A stretch of DNA of 35,687 nucleotides. Source: Gemmataceae bacterium. Lineage in GTDB: Bacteria; Planctomycetota; Planctomycetia; Gemmatales; Gemmataceae. The stretch lies in contig JADLBT010000373.1 of NCBI GenBank assembly GCA_020847555.1, positions 1-35,687 of the forward strand, written 5' to 3'. The position numbers and the translations under genes were made by a program. The notes below the pieces were generated by a model. It worked only from the letters and a program-made list of their open reading frames with translations, did not search any database and was not told where the DNA came from. Numbering within the stretch: the first letter of the stretch is position 1; each line of letters starts with the position of its first letter. Of the stretch, positions 8,202-16,503 are shown one piece after another.

Positions 8202-9215
8202 TCACAGTTCCCTCCCCACCGCCGCGGCCACCTTGCGGCACTCGGCCATCATCTGGCGGAACACCGATGGCGTCAGAGCCTGGAAGCCGTCGCTGAGCGC
8301 CTTGCCCGGATCCGGGTGGACCTCGATCATCAGCCCGTCGGCGCCGGCCGCCACCGCCGCCCGCGCCATCGTCGCCACCAGGCTCGCCTTGCCGGTGCCG
8401 TGGCTCGGATCGACCACGACCGGCAGGTGCGTCGTCTGGTGCAGGAACGGCACGCTCGCCAGCGGCAGGGTGAAGCGCGTGTGGTCCTCGAACGTCCGGA
8501 TGCCGCGCTCGCACAGCATGACGTTGTGGTTGCCCGTCTTGAGGACGTACTCGGCGGCCAGGAGGAACTCCTCCATCGTCGCCGACGGCCCGCGTTTGAG
8601 CAGCACCGGCAGCCCGCATTCGCCGACCGCCTCCAGTAGCGGATAGTTCTGCATGTTCCGCGCGCCCACCTGGAGGACGTCGGCGTAGTTCGCGACCAGC
8701 GCCACCTGCTCCGGCGCCATCACCTCTGTGACGACCGCCAGCCCGGTTTCCTCGCGTGCCAGGGCGAGCAGTTCGAGCCCCTTCTCCTTGAGCCCCTGGA
8801 AGCTGTACGGGCTGGTACGCGGCTTGAACGCCCCGCCGCGCAGGCCGGTCGCGCCCGCCTCCTTGATCATGTGGGCGATGTCGAGAATCTGCTCGCGGCT
8901 TTCGACCGAGCACGGGCCGGCGATGACGCCGATCCGCGTGCCGCCAACCGTGAGGGACTGGGCCTGTACCTGCGTCCGCTCCTTCTTGACCTCGGTGCTG
9001 GCCATCTTGAACGGGGCAAGGATCGGCACCACCTTGTCCACGCCTTCCAGCGTCTCCAGCGCCTGCTTGGCGCCGTCGCGCTTCTCGCCGAGGGCGGCGA
9101 CAACGGTGCGCTCGACACCGACGATGATGTGGCTGCGGAGGCCGAGCAGGTGGACGCGCTCGACGACGGTATCGAGCTGGGCCTGGCTGGCGTCGGGCTG
9201 CATGACGACGATCAT
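8202..9215 (-). CDS. aroF: 3-deoxy-7-phosphoheptulonate (DAHP) synthase, ACT-domain type
   Basis: This enzyme condenses phosphoenolpyruvate and erythrose 4-phosphate, the first step of the shikimate pathway to Phe, Tyr and Trp. The 337-residue size fits the type I-beta family with an N-terminal ferredoxin-like (ACT-like) regulatory domain (residues 1-70). Catalytic-domain motifs are visible in order: [34 protein letters not shown] and [12 protein letters not shown] 9215 is preceded by CAGGGAG at 8 nt; a longer frame to 9257 adds residues not expected in the family. The gene sits behind a long structured leader with an aromatic-rich reading frame and an intrinsic terminator, so control by aromatic amino acid supply is likely, alongside allosteric control through the N-terminal domain. 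Confidence 0.93.
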   Translation of the reverse strand: MIVVMQPDASQAQLDTVVERVHLLGLRSHIIVGVERTVVAALGEKRDGAKQALETLEGVDKVVPILAPFKMASTEVKKERTQVQAQSLTVGGTRIGVIAGPCSVESREQILDIAHMIKEAGATGLRGGAFKPRTSPYSFQGLKEKGLELLALAREETGLAVVTEVMAPEQVALVANYADVLQVGARNMQNYPLLEAVGECGLPVLLKRGPSATMEEFLLAAEYVLKTGNHNVMLCERGIRTFEDHTRFTLPLASVPFLHQTTHLPVVVDPSHGTGKASLVATMARAAVAAGADGLMIEVHPDPGKALSDGFQALTPSVFRQMMAECRKVAAAVGREL

Positions 9216-9316
9216 GGGGGGGCTCCCTGAGGGCTGGCCGACCGTGCGGCGGGGCACCTGGCCCCTGTCCGGTCAACCGTGGGTCGCGGCCGGCCATAAC
9301 GCGGCCTGGCACGGGT

Positions 9317-9352
9317 AAAAAAAAGACCCTGAAACCTCTGCGGGTTTCAGGG
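9317..9352 (-). terminator. Intrinsic terminator (attenuator) upstream of aroF
   Basis: Read on the minus strand, CCCTGAAACC (9352-9343 complement) and GGTTTCAGGG form a perfect 10-bp stem with a 6-nt loop, followed after two bases by eight T (A-run 9317-9324 on the plus strand). It lies 28 nt after the stop of the aromatic-rich reading frame and about 100 nt before the aroF start, the place expected of an attenuator. Confidence 0.88.
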
Positions 9353-9380
9353 CCGTGCGGTTGTTTTACTCGTTCGGAAA

Positions 9381-9515
9381 TCAACGGACCGCTGCGATCC
9401 CGGACCCGCCTGGGTGGGGGTAGGTAAAGTACCAGAACCAGAACGAATAGCCGAACCGTGCGGCGTTCGCCGCGACAGCACGAGAAGCGTCAGCGGTGGC
9501 GGGACGGTTCAGCAT
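9381..9515 (-). CDS. Aromatic-rich leader peptide of aroF (candidate)
   Basis: From ATG 9515 this frame encodes 44 residues. Codons 21-32 (9455-9420) read FGYSFWFWYFTY: nine aromatic residues in twelve, using codons for all three aromatic amino acids. A stop follows at 9381-9383, then the intrinsic terminator, then aroF. This is the layout of leader-peptide attenuation known from pheA and trp operons of other bacteria, where ribosome stalling at regulatory codons prevents terminator formation. The Shine-Dalgarno for 9515 is poor (CGGAA close to the start). The frame stays open upstream to a TAA at 9645-9647, with TTG 9602 the most upstream possible start. Bases TTCGTTC inside the aromatic run can pair with GAACGA just after the stop, a possible competing hairpin. 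The peptide itself probably has no function after synthesis. Confidence 0.65.
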   Translation of the reverse strand: MLNRPATADASRAVAANAARFGYSFWFWYFTYPHPGGSGIAAVR

Positions 9516-9563
9516 GGGTTCCGGTCGCAGAGAGATCAGCGTGCCGGTTGTGGGAGAAACAAG

Positions 9564-9596
9564 GGGAACCCCGGTGAGATACGCACCGGGGTTCCC
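9564..9596. other. 13-bp perfect hairpin in the aroF leader
   Basis: GGGAACCCCGGTG (9564-9576) and its complement (9584-9596) enclose a 7-nt loop. On the minus strand it is followed by CTTGTTTCT, so it may also terminate or pause transcription within the leader. Its arms overlap the upstream part of the reading frame that leads into the aromatic run. Confidence 0.7.
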
Positions 9597-9610
9597 TACC
9601 AAGAAGAATC

Positions 9611-9657
9611 GCGGCTGCGCCGACGGGCAGCCCGTCGGATGCCCTTAGGGCAGCCGC
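9611..9657 (-). other. Putative three-way junction RNA in the aroF leader
   Basis: A closing stem GCGGCTG (9611-9617) with CAGCCGC (9651-9657) encloses two hairpins: CCGACGGG (9620-9627) with CCCGTCGG (9631-9638), loop of three, and GCCC-TTA-GGGC (9641-9651, sharing its last base with the closing stem). The nested perfect complementarity suggests a folded RNA rather than plain coding sequence. It immediately follows the short reading frame at 9645-9680 and partly overlaps it. Confidence 0.55.
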
Positions 9658-9680
9658 CTCTGGTTACCCCTATTACTCAC
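9645..9680 (-). CDS. Very short upstream reading frame with a perfect ribosome site
   Basis: GTG 9680 is preceded by AAGGAGGTG (9694-9686) at 5 nt, the best ribosome binding site in the leader. It encodes only 11 residues (MSNRGNQRRLP) before TAA at 9647-9645. The frame after this TAA continues without another stop straight into the aromatic-rich stretch and ends at 9381. The peptide is too short to judge by homology; its role may be in coupling translation to leader folding. Confidence 0.45.
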   Translation of the reverse strand: MSNRGNQRRLP

Positions 9681-9696
9681 GGGCCCACCTCCTTCC

Positions 9697-9774
9697 GCTA
9701 AAGCCACCCCCGACGCGATCGGAACCAGTTTGACCACGTTCGGGGCTTTAGCCCATCGCACCACGTTAGTGCGA
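9697..9774 (-). other. 5' hairpins of the aroF leader
   Basis: Two stems follow the promoter: TCGCAC (9756-9761) with GTGCGA (9769-9774), and a long one with GCTAAAGCC (9697-9705) perfectly complementary to GGCTTTAGC (9744-9752), extended inward by CCGA/TCGG. They lie in the transcript ahead of the strong ribosome site at 9686. I cannot match them to a known riboswitch class. Confidence 0.5.
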
Positions 9775-9786
9775 CCCAACCCCCGC

Positions 9787-9815
9787 ATTGTAGCGCGGCT
9801 GGGAGGTTCGGTCAA
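9787..9815 (-). promoter_or_regulatory. Consensus sigma-70 promoter of the aroF leader
   Basis: On the minus strand TTGACC (9815-9810), a 17-nt spacer and TACAAT (9792-9787) are close to the vegetative consensus. Transcription would begin near 9780, giving about 565 nt of leader before aroF. It is one of the best promoter matches in the window. Confidence 0.8.
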
Positions 9816-9836
9816 GAACCAACGCCCGCTCGAGCG

Positions 9837-9876
9837 AAAAAAACCGGCCTGCCGCTATTTGCGCTGCTGTGGCAGG
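9837..9876 (-). terminator. Intrinsic terminator between the 10.15-kb gene and the aroF leader
   Basis: On the minus strand CCTGCC and GGCAGG (9871-9876 with 9848-9853) form the base of a hairpin, followed after CCGG by seven T (A-run 9837-9843). It would end transcription from the zinc-ribbon gene upstream. The T-run lies 21 bp before the -35 of the aroF promoter, insulating the two units. Confidence 0.6.
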
Positions 9877-9989
9877 TGCAGCGGCACGGACTGCTGCTCA
9901 TGCCCGCAGCGACCAACCGTCTGCTCTGGTCGCTGCGCTTCGGCCTCGTGGTGAGGATGGTGACGCTGGCGCTCCGGGCCAGATTGAGC

Positions 9990-10059
9990 AAGCCCACGGG
10001 TGGCACCCCGTGGGGCCAGCGCTGGGGACATGGCTCACGGGACGCCACCCGTGGGCTTT
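9990..10059. repeat. Palindromic element copy 2 (long form)
   Basis: The outer arms (AAGCCCACGGGTGGC at 9990-10004 and its exact complement at 10045-10059) are a perfect 15-bp inverted repeat. Inside are CCCGTG/CACGGG and the self-complementary CCAGCGCTGG. It shares the AGCGCTGG centre with the copy at 34307. The rest of the 9877-10150 space holds no gene that I can support. Confidence 0.8.
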
Positions 10060-10150
10060 CCCAGAAATAACCTCGTCGGCGCTACCGGGCCAGGTTCTTC
10101 CTGCGCGGCTCCTTGCGCCGCGGCGCTGCGTGCGTGGCCCGGACGGCATG

Positions 10151-10585
10151 TCAGAGCGGTTCGACCGCCGGCTGGAGCGCCCGGCCGTTTGAGTCGTAAA
10201 AGGCGTCGTGGAGCAGGAAGACGTCGTTCACGCTGATACCGAGGTGGGTGAACTGCCGGCGCAACTGGGAGAAGGCGTGAACGCCCAGGCGGCGCGCGAG
10301 CAGCCCGCGCAGGTGCTCGGGGCACAGATCCAGCTCGATCGCCTCAGACGAGTGGAGAGGGAAGGTCAGGAACCGGACGGTCCCTTCCGAGGCACAGACC
10401 GTGCAGCGGTGCCGCTCGGTCCGCTCGATGATTGGCGGCGCGTCCCCGACGATGACGCTCTCCTGGCAGTCGGGGCAGTACGGCTTGCCGGCGATGCGGT
10501 CCCACCCGGGCGCCTGCCCCGCGCAGCGACAGCACAGAGCCCCCACGGGGACGGCGTCCGGGGGACGGATGCGCATACTGTCCAT
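10151..10585 (-). CDS. Zinc-ribbon-like protein of unknown function
   Basis: I do not recognise this 144-residue soluble protein. Cys pairs are arranged as zinc ribbons: CCRC (about residue 18), CPDC (about 37), CTVC (about 61) and a later CPEH. The C-terminal half (HSSEAIELDLCPEHLRGLL to LLHDAFYDSNG) is predicted to be mainly helical. ATG 10585 is preceded by GGAGAGAGG at a good distance. There is no signal peptide. It lies alone on its strand between a terminator-like hairpin downstream and an inverted repeat (TCGACCT/AGGTCGA) upstream. A role in nucleic acid or protein binding is only a guess from the Cys pairs. Confidence 0.65.
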   Translation of the reverse strand: MDSMRIRPPDAVPVGALCCRCAGQAPGWDRIAGKPYCPDCQESVIVGDAPPIIERTERHRCTVCASEGTVRFLTFPLHSSEAIELDLCPEHLRGLLARRLGVHAFSQLRRQFTHLGISVNDVFLLHDAFYDSNGRALQPAVEPL

Positions 10586-10655
10586 CTTGCCTCTCTCCTG
10601 CTGCGGATTCCCCGTTGCGTTCGCGGTGGGTGGGCGGGACGGCGTGCAATCCCCA

Positions 10656-10676
10656 TCGACCTATTCGGCAGGTCGA
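10656..10676. promoter_or_regulatory. Inverted repeat, possible operator
   Basis: TCGACCT (10656-10662) and AGGTCGA (10670-10676) form a perfect 7-bp dyad with a 7-bp spacer, about 70 bp upstream of the zinc-ribbon gene. The size and spacing suit a dimeric regulator. No regulator is assigned. Confidence 0.35.
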
Positions 10677-10768
10677 GGACCGTTCCGTGATCCTTTCGAG
10701 AGAGGCCGACAACGAGCCGAGTCCGGAGTTGCGTTCCAGGGAAGCGGCGCCGGTCGTCCCAAACGGCG

Positions 10769-10840
10769 AGAACCCACGGACTGCCGCCCGTGGGCTCTCC
10801 AACCGGCCCCCCAACTCGGGCTCGGTCACCCGTGGGCGAC
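10769..10840. repeat. Palindromic element copy 3 (degenerate)
   Basis: One intact hairpin (CCCACGG...CCCGTGGG, 10769-10799) is followed by a half copy (CACCCGTGGGC, from 10827) that runs into the last codons of the PEP-CTERM gene. The 3' end of that gene therefore seems to have been formed or altered by the element. Confidence 0.6.
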
Positions 10841-11443
10841 GGCCACGCCCCTATTCCGACGCCTCATCATCCACCGCTGCGCCCCCAGGACCGAGAGGCC
10901 CAGGCCGGCCAGCACCAGACCTGTCGGCTCCGGAACGTTCGACACGGGCGGGCTGTTGCCGGTCGCGATCACGTCCGCGACGACCGAGCCGAGCTTGCCC
11001 GGTTCGGGCGGGGGCACAAACCCGCCAACCGTCACGGTGTAGTGGTTCCCGCCAAAGGCGGCCGTGGCAGTTTGGTTCGCGAAAGCGGTCGTCAGATTGT
11101 TCAGCGTGCCGCTGAGTGTTCCGGCGAAGGTGAGATCCTGGGAGGTGGCGGAGGTCATATCGGTCAGCTGCATCTTCAAGGTGTAGGGTTGGTTGGTGAA
11201 CACCGCGTCGGGAAGGCCGGCCGTTTGCAGCTGGACGGCCAGGGCATCATCCACCGACCCGCTGAACGGCCCGGCGGCAACCGGAATGAGACTCACGTTA
11301 CCGCTCACACCATCGTCGGACGCCACGAACGTCGATGAACCGGACCAGCTGTACAACCAGAGCGGTTCGGCGAGGACAGGGGCGGGGGCCAGCAGGAGCA
11401 AAGCGGCGAGCATGCCCCCGAGGGGGACGGTCCGTCGTCTCAT
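10826..11443 (-). CDS. PEP-CTERM sorting domain protein
   Basis: The 205-residue product has a signal peptide (RRRTVPLGGMLAALLLLAP to VLAEP) and a C-terminal PEP-CTERM tail: VPEPTGLVLAGLGLSVLGA followed by an Arg-rich end. Such proteins are exported, cleaved by an exosortase and are commonly linked to exopolysaccharide. The middle (Thr/Ala/Gly/Ser-rich, beta-prone) has no recognised catalytic site. ATG 11443 is chosen because of the signal peptide and GGAGAGGAT upstream; the longer frame to 11629 crosses the promoter. The last few residues after the Arg cluster (GVAVAHG) derive from a palindromic repeat. A sigma-54 promoter lies about 105 bp upstream, and an NtrC-like regulator is encoded next door. 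Confidence 0.85.
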   Translation of the reverse strand: MRRRTVPLGGMLAALLLLAPAPVLAEPLWLYSWSGSSTFVASDDGVSGNVSLIPVAAGPFSGSVDDALAVQLQTAGLPDAVFTNQPYTLKMQLTDMTSATSQDLTFAGTLSGTLNNLTTAFANQTATAAFGGNHYTVTVGGFVPPPEPGKLGSVVADVIATGNSPPVSNVPEPTGLVLAGLGLSVLGAQRWMMRRRNRGVAVAHG

Positions 11444-11548
11444 GGGTCGGGATCCTCTCCGGTTCTGTGTGCGGGCGACAGCGTGGGCTCCTCCATCCGT
11501 CAGGGGAGGCCCAGGGGTGCTGCGGGCAGCCCATGAGCGGTCAATATT

Positions 11549-11564
11549 AGCAAGGCCCGTGCCG
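11549..11564 (-). promoter_or_regulatory. Sigma-54 promoter of the PEP-CTERM gene
   Basis: The minus-strand sequence CGGCACGGGCCTTGCT matches the -24/-12 consensus TGGCACG-N4-TTGCW at all fixed positions but the first, with the invariant GG-N10-GC spacing. It points at the PEP-CTERM gene and predicts a start near 11538. The adjacent gene encodes a sigma-54 activator. Confidence 0.8.
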
Positions 11565-11606
11565 GCGCGGCGGGGGTGAAGCACGAAACGTAACAGACTG
11601 CCTTTT

Positions 11607-11621
11607 CGAGCCTTAGGCTCG
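11607..11621. promoter_or_regulatory. Palindrome, candidate activator site
   Basis: CGAGCC-TTA-GGCTCG is a perfect 6-3-6 dyad. It lies about 45 bp upstream of the -24 element and about 75 bp before the predicted start, a plausible place for an enhancer-binding regulator. It could instead be an RNA hairpin at the end of the regulator gene, but it has no T-run on the minus strand. Confidence 0.45.
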
Positions 11622-11702
11622 CCGTGCAAGGCGGGTAGTCAGGGGAAGGCGCGAAGGGCGACGGCGACGCGGCAGGGGACGGGTTCCGGGGCCTGACAGT
11701 TT

Positions 11703-13175
<1,473 letters not shown>

Positions 13176-13204
13176 GGCAGACTCCTTTCCGATGGGGGCG
13201 TGGG

Positions 13205-14683
13205 TCAGGGCGCCGGGACCGGCGCGAGGGGGTGGGCGGCGCAGGGCAGCCGGACGGAGAAGACGGCCCCGCCGCCGGGCCGGTCGGCAGCTGCGATCTC
13301 GCCGCCGTGGGCCTCGACGAGACGTTTCGAGACGGACAGCCCCAGTCCGATCCCGGTCACCTTGGTGCTGACGAACGGGGCGAAAATGTCCTGGCCCAGG
13401 TCGCGCGGCAGCCCCGGGCCGGTGTCCGTCACCAGCATCGCCACCCACTGGCCGGCCGGGTCCGCCGACTCCAGCCGCAGGCCGATTGTGCCGCCGTGGC
13501 CGATCGCGTCCAGGGCGTTCAGCAGCAGGTTCAGGACCACCTGCCGAACCTGGCCGGCGTCGGCGTCCACCCACACCGGCCCGGCCGGCAGATCGCACTC
13601 GATCCGCACGTCGCGCTGGCCGGCCTGGCCGGACACCAGCTCGGCCACGCCCTCGAGCAACTCCTGGGCGACGAACGGCGTCTTCTGCGGCGCCTGCGGC
13701 CGGGCGAAGTCCAGGAACGTCGCGGTCAGCTGCTCCAGCCGGGTGATCTCCTCCTCCAGCACGGCCAGGTCGCGCCCGGCGAGCGCGCCCCCGCCGGCCC
13801 GGTCGTCGGCGCTCTGGACGAGCAGTTTCATCGACATGAGCGGATTGCGCAGTTCGTGGGCCAGGCCGGCCGCCATCTGTCCGACGGCGGCCAGCTGCTC
13901 GGCCCGCAGGGCATCGCGCTGGGTCCGGTGGAGACGCTCAACGACGGTCCGGGTGTGGTCCGCGACCCGATGGAGGGTGGCCTCGAACTCCTCCAGCCCC
14001 ATGCCGGCCGAGACGGTGACCGGGCCGACCACCTCGTTCAGCTTCCCGGCCGCGTCCCGGACCGGGATGCTCAGCCGGACGAGCGAGCGGTTGACGGCCC
14101 GGGCGATGCCGTATCCGGCCACCACTCCGGTCAGCGGCCCGCACACCCCGAGCAGGAGAAGCCCCAGGGCCATCCGGTCCGCGACCCGCTCGTTGTCCTC
14201 GCTGTTCCACTGCCCCTCGTCCTCATTGAAGTCCAGATACGCCTGGGCTGGCCGCAGAATATCCTCGACCCGATCGGCGAGGGCGTGGAGGGCGGCCGGG
14301 TCCGTTCCGGCCTGTCCCAGGTCGGCGAAGAACGCATTGTAGTCCCGCGTCAGGTCGGCGATGGACTCCCACTCGAACCGATGCACCGCGTTCCGCCGGG
14401 CCTCGTCCAGCCAGCGGTCAGTCTCCCGGCGCAGCCGCCGGACGTCGTGGAGGGCGGCCGGGTCCGCGGTGAGCAGGTAGCGGTGCAGCCGGGTCCGGAC
14501 GTCGCGGATACCGATGGCCAGTTCCTCGGCGGACCGCACGCTGCGGACGTTGCAGGCCAGGGCGTCCGACGCGGCCCGCTGGGAGCGGTGCAGGTGCCAG
14601 GCGGCGTAGGCTCCCAGGAGGAGAGGTAAACAGCTGAGCCCCACGATCGGGGCGGCGAGGCGGATGGTGTTGCGGGTGGTCAT
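13205..14683 (-). CDS. Membrane sensor histidine kinase
   Basis: The 492-residue kinase has two membrane segments (about 7-29 and 171-194) enclosing a periplasmic helical domain of about 140 residues rich in Arg, Asp and Glu. A HAMP-like linker follows, then the H-box [14 protein letters not shown] with His276, the N-box [11 protein letters not shown], the G1 box DTGPGLP and the G2 region [19 protein letters not shown]. This is the NtrB/ZraS-like type that pairs with NtrC regulators. ATG 14683 precedes the first membrane segment directly; a longer frame to 14827 crosses the candidate promoter. The signal sensed is unknown. Confidence 0.92.
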   Translation of the reverse strand: MTTRNTIRLAAPIVGLSCLPLLLGAYAAWHLHRSQRAASDALACNVRSVRSAEELAIGIRDVRTRLHRYLLTADPAALHDVRRLRRETDRWLDEARRNAVHRFEWESIADLTRDYNAFFADLGQAGTDPAALHALADRVEDILRPAQAYLDFNEDEGQWNSEDNERVADRMALGLLLLGVCGPLTGVVAGYGIARAVNRSLVRLSIPVRDAAGKLNEVVGPVTVSAGMGLEEFEATLHRVADHTRTVVERLHRTQRDALRAEQLAAVGQMAAGLAHELRNPLMSMKLLVQSADDRAGGGALAGRDLAVLEEEITRLEQLTATFLDFARPQAPQKTPFVAQELLEGVAELVSGQAGQRDVRIECDLPAGPVWVDADAGQVRQVVLNLLLNALDAIGHGGTIGLRLESADPAGQWVAMLVTDTGPGLPRDLGQDIFAPFVSTKVTGIGLGLSVSKRLVEAHGGEIAAADRPGGGAVFSVRLPCAAHPLAPVPAP

Positions 14684-14743
14684 CCCTGACTTCCCCGTGC
14701 GTCCCTGTCCAGTCGGAAAAAGCGTCCTCCTGGAACCTGCAGC

Positions 14744-14772
14744 ATGGTAAACGTCCCACCGGCGGTTGTCCA
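14744..14772 (-). promoter_or_regulatory. Candidate promoter of the two-component operon
   Basis: On the minus strand TGGACA (14772-14767), a 17-nt spacer and TACCAT (14749-14744) lie about 60 bp upstream of the kinase start. Match to the vegetative consensus is moderate. Confidence 0.4.
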
Positions 14773-14802
14773 GGCAGGTCACGTTGCCGCGATGCTTCGG
14801 GA

Positions 14803-15705
14803 TTACTTCAGCGTGCTGCGGACCCACCTGTGCCAGAGTTCGGTGAGGCGGTCGGGGGAAACGTTGGCGGCGGCGAAGGCCGCTTCCGGGGTCGGGTTCG
14901 GGCGCGCCTCGACCGGCCGCAGTCCCAGGACGATCGGCAGGAAGCGCGACGTTCGGCCGCTGTACGCGAGGTATTCGATCAGGCTGCCGCGCACGACCGG
15001 CGCCTCGTCCGCCTTGAGGTTGTTGCCCCAGGCGTCCTTCGTGGCGCGCTTGCCGGTGACGATCAGGCTGTTTGCCCGGCGCCGCTCGGCCGCCCCGTCG
15101 CGCTGCGCCCCGGAGTGGTAAGCGGTCGCCCGGCCGAACCCCTCGGCGAGCCAGTCGGGCGGCGTCACGCCCAGCTTGACCCGCAGCAGGGCCGCGGCGA
15201 TCTGGGCAGCCGCCTGGCCCTCGACGTTGAGCCCGACCTCGGTCACCGGCGGGCCAGCGAGGACGTGCGGCATGTCCGATCGGATCGCATACGTCCCGCG
15301 CTCCGCCTCCTCCGGCATGCGCCGCTCGATGCCGCGCACTGCCGCCCGGAACTCGCGCCGGTCCGGCACCAGGTAGACGGCCAGCTTGCCGGGCCAGGTC
15401 GGCTCCTTGCCCAGGTCGAGAACCTTGTGGGCGTCCTCGCAGGCCTGCTGCAGCGCGGCGGCGACCTCCTTGAAGTCCTTGAAGTCGCCCGGCACGGCCT
15501 TGCCGTAGACGAGCAGGTGCTTTGTCTCGACCTGCTCGAGCGGCGCCTTCCCGAAGACACGCTTCCAGTTTGCCTCCGCGGCCTCCTTCTGCTCGGCAAC
15601 GACCTTCTCGAACGGCTTGCCGGCGGCCTGGCGACCGACCGCGTCCCGACCAACCGCCAGCGCCAGGGCCAGCGTCAGGATGATTGGGCCTGTGTGCCTG
15701 TGCAT
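14803..15705 (-). CDS. Secreted protein resembling an inactive MA-clan metallopeptidase
   Basis: The 300-residue product has a signal peptide (HRHTGPIILTLALALAVG). Its body follows the plan of peptidase MA-like planctomycete proteins: a lipocalin-like KHLLVYGKAVPG strand, a segment ending LAVYLVPDRREFRAAV, and the motif PPDWLAEGFGRATAYHS, which corresponds to the PxWLxEGxA segment that supplies the third zinc ligand in gluzincins. Where the HExxH helix should stand the sequence reads EGQAAAQIAAALLR, so both zinc-binding His are absent and catalysis is unlikely. ATG 15705 has a strong GGGAGGAGA site. A TATAAT lies just upstream on the minus strand (15747-15742). The next gene is divergent. Function is unknown. 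Confidence 0.7.
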   Translation of the reverse strand: MHRHTGPIILTLALALAVGRDAVGRQAAGKPFEKVVAEQKEAAEANWKRVFGKAPLEQVETKHLLVYGKAVPGDFKDFKEVAAALQQACEDAHKVLDLGKEPTWPGKLAVYLVPDRREFRAAVRGIERRMPEEAERGTYAIRSDMPHVLAGPPVTEVGLNVEGQAAAQIAAALLRVKLGVTPPDWLAEGFGRATAYHSGAQRDGAAERRRANSLIVTGKRATKDAWGNNLKADEAPVVRGSLIEYLAYSGRTSRFLPIVLGLRPVEARPNPTPEAAFAAANVSPDRLTELWHRWVRSTLK

Positions 15706-15741
15706 GCTTCCATCTCCTCCCGGAATCGACCGTTCCTGCCG

Positions 15742-15747
15742 ATTATA
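15742..15747 (-). promoter_or_regulatory. Perfect -10 hexamer for the peptidase-like gene
   Basis: TATAAT is read on the minus strand 36 bp upstream of ATG 15705. No good -35 is seen at 17 nt. The same GATTATAG context recurs at 26565 before the membrane protein gene. Confidence 0.4.
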
Positions 15748-15840
15748 GCCGCGACCGGCGCCGGCCTGCGCGGCGAAAAGAGGATCTTGTGCCCGGCCGT
15801 CGCCCCGCGCCATAGTAATGCCAGAGAGCGGCATTCCATG

Positions 15841-15868
15841 CCGACGGGGCGCCCCACCCGTGGGCTTT
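15841..15868. repeat. Palindromic element copy 4
   Basis: Half of the usual element, CGGGGCGCCCCACCCGTGGGCTTT, with a degenerate left arm. It sits in the 5' leader of the DsbD-alpha gene, about 30 bp before the ribosome site. Unlike most copies it is upstream of a gene rather than between convergent ends. Confidence 0.6.
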
Positions 15869-15901
15869 CCAGGGCGACGCCTTTCCTTCAAGGAGGTACT
15901 C

Positions 15902-16405
15902 ATGGTGCGACCGATCGTTTCCGTCCGCCGACCGGCACGACTGGCCGCCGTGGCCGCACTGGTCGGGGCCGCGGTCCTGCTGATTGGCTTTGGCCCGTCC
16001 GCCGGCGCCGGCGACAAGAAAAAGTCGTTCGTCAAGGTGACCGCCACCGCCACCAGGCCCGACGCCGCCGGCCGCCAGCAGGTGACGATCACGATGGCCA
16101 TCGACAAGCCGTGGTACGCCTACGCCAACCCGGTCGGCCTGGAGGATCTGGAGAGCGCCCAGACGGCAGTGAAGATTGCCTCCAGGGCCAAGCTGGAAGA
16201 GGTCAAGGTCGAATACCCGCCCGGCAAGCCGAAGATCGACGGCCCGACGAAGTACAACATCTATGAGGACAAGGTGACCATCAAGGCCAACGTCCGCCGG
16301 GCGAAGGGCGACACCGGCCCGCTCGCCGTGACCGTCAAGTACATGACGTGCAGCCCGAAGGGGTTCTGCCTGCCGCCCGAGACGGTCAAGCTGCAGGTGC
16401 CGTGA
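15902..16405 (+). CDS. Secreted DsbD-alpha-like thiol redox domain protein
   Basis: The 167-residue product has a signal peptide (to about residue 36) followed by one immunoglobulin-like domain. The C-terminal motif [12 protein letters not shown], with Cys150 and Cys156, matches the CxxxxxC pair of the N-terminal (alpha) domain of DsbD, which passes electrons from the membrane domain to periplasmic partners. The membrane beta and thioredoxin gamma domains are absent, so it is a stand-alone alpha domain. ATG 15902 is preceded by a perfect AAGGAGGT. A thioredoxin-fold DUF255 protein is encoded 98 bp downstream, likely a functional partner. Lacking a DsbD-beta neighbour, its electron source is not known. 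Confidence 0.8.
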   Translation: MVRPIVSVRRPARLAAVAALVGAAVLLIGFGPSAGAGDKKKSFVKVTATATRPDAAGRQQVTITMAIDKPWYAYANPVGLEDLESAQTAVKIASRAKLEEVKVEYPPGKPKIDGPTKYNIYEDKVTIKANVRRAKGDTGPLAVTVKYMTCSPKGFCLPPETVKLQVP

Positions 16406-16434
16406 GACCGCACTATCCAGACAATGGAACCCTC

Positions 16435-16468
16435 AGAAGGCCCACGGGGCGCGACCCGTGGGCCTTCT
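16435..16468. repeat. Palindromic element copy 5, perfect 14-bp hairpin
   Basis: AGAAGGCCCACGGG (16435-16448) and its exact complement (16455-16468) with a 6-nt loop lie between the two redox genes. It may reduce read-through to the second gene or protect the 3' end of the first. Confidence 0.75.
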
Positions 16469-16503
16469 GTCACCATGCCACGCTCCTTCAACGAGGACAC
16501 TCC

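Noticed and set aside
9381..9790. tmRNA, RNase P RNA, SRP RNA or T-box in the aroF leader
   Set aside because: None of their invariant sequences (for example GAGGAAAGTCC for RNase P or the GGTGG-ACCGCG box of T-boxes) is present, and an aromatic-rich frame with a terminator explains the location.
9730..9954. Cys-rich short plus-strand frame
   Set aside because: It covers the aroF promoter and a terminator on the other strand, has no ribosome site, and its Cys codons come from a TGC-rich hairpin.
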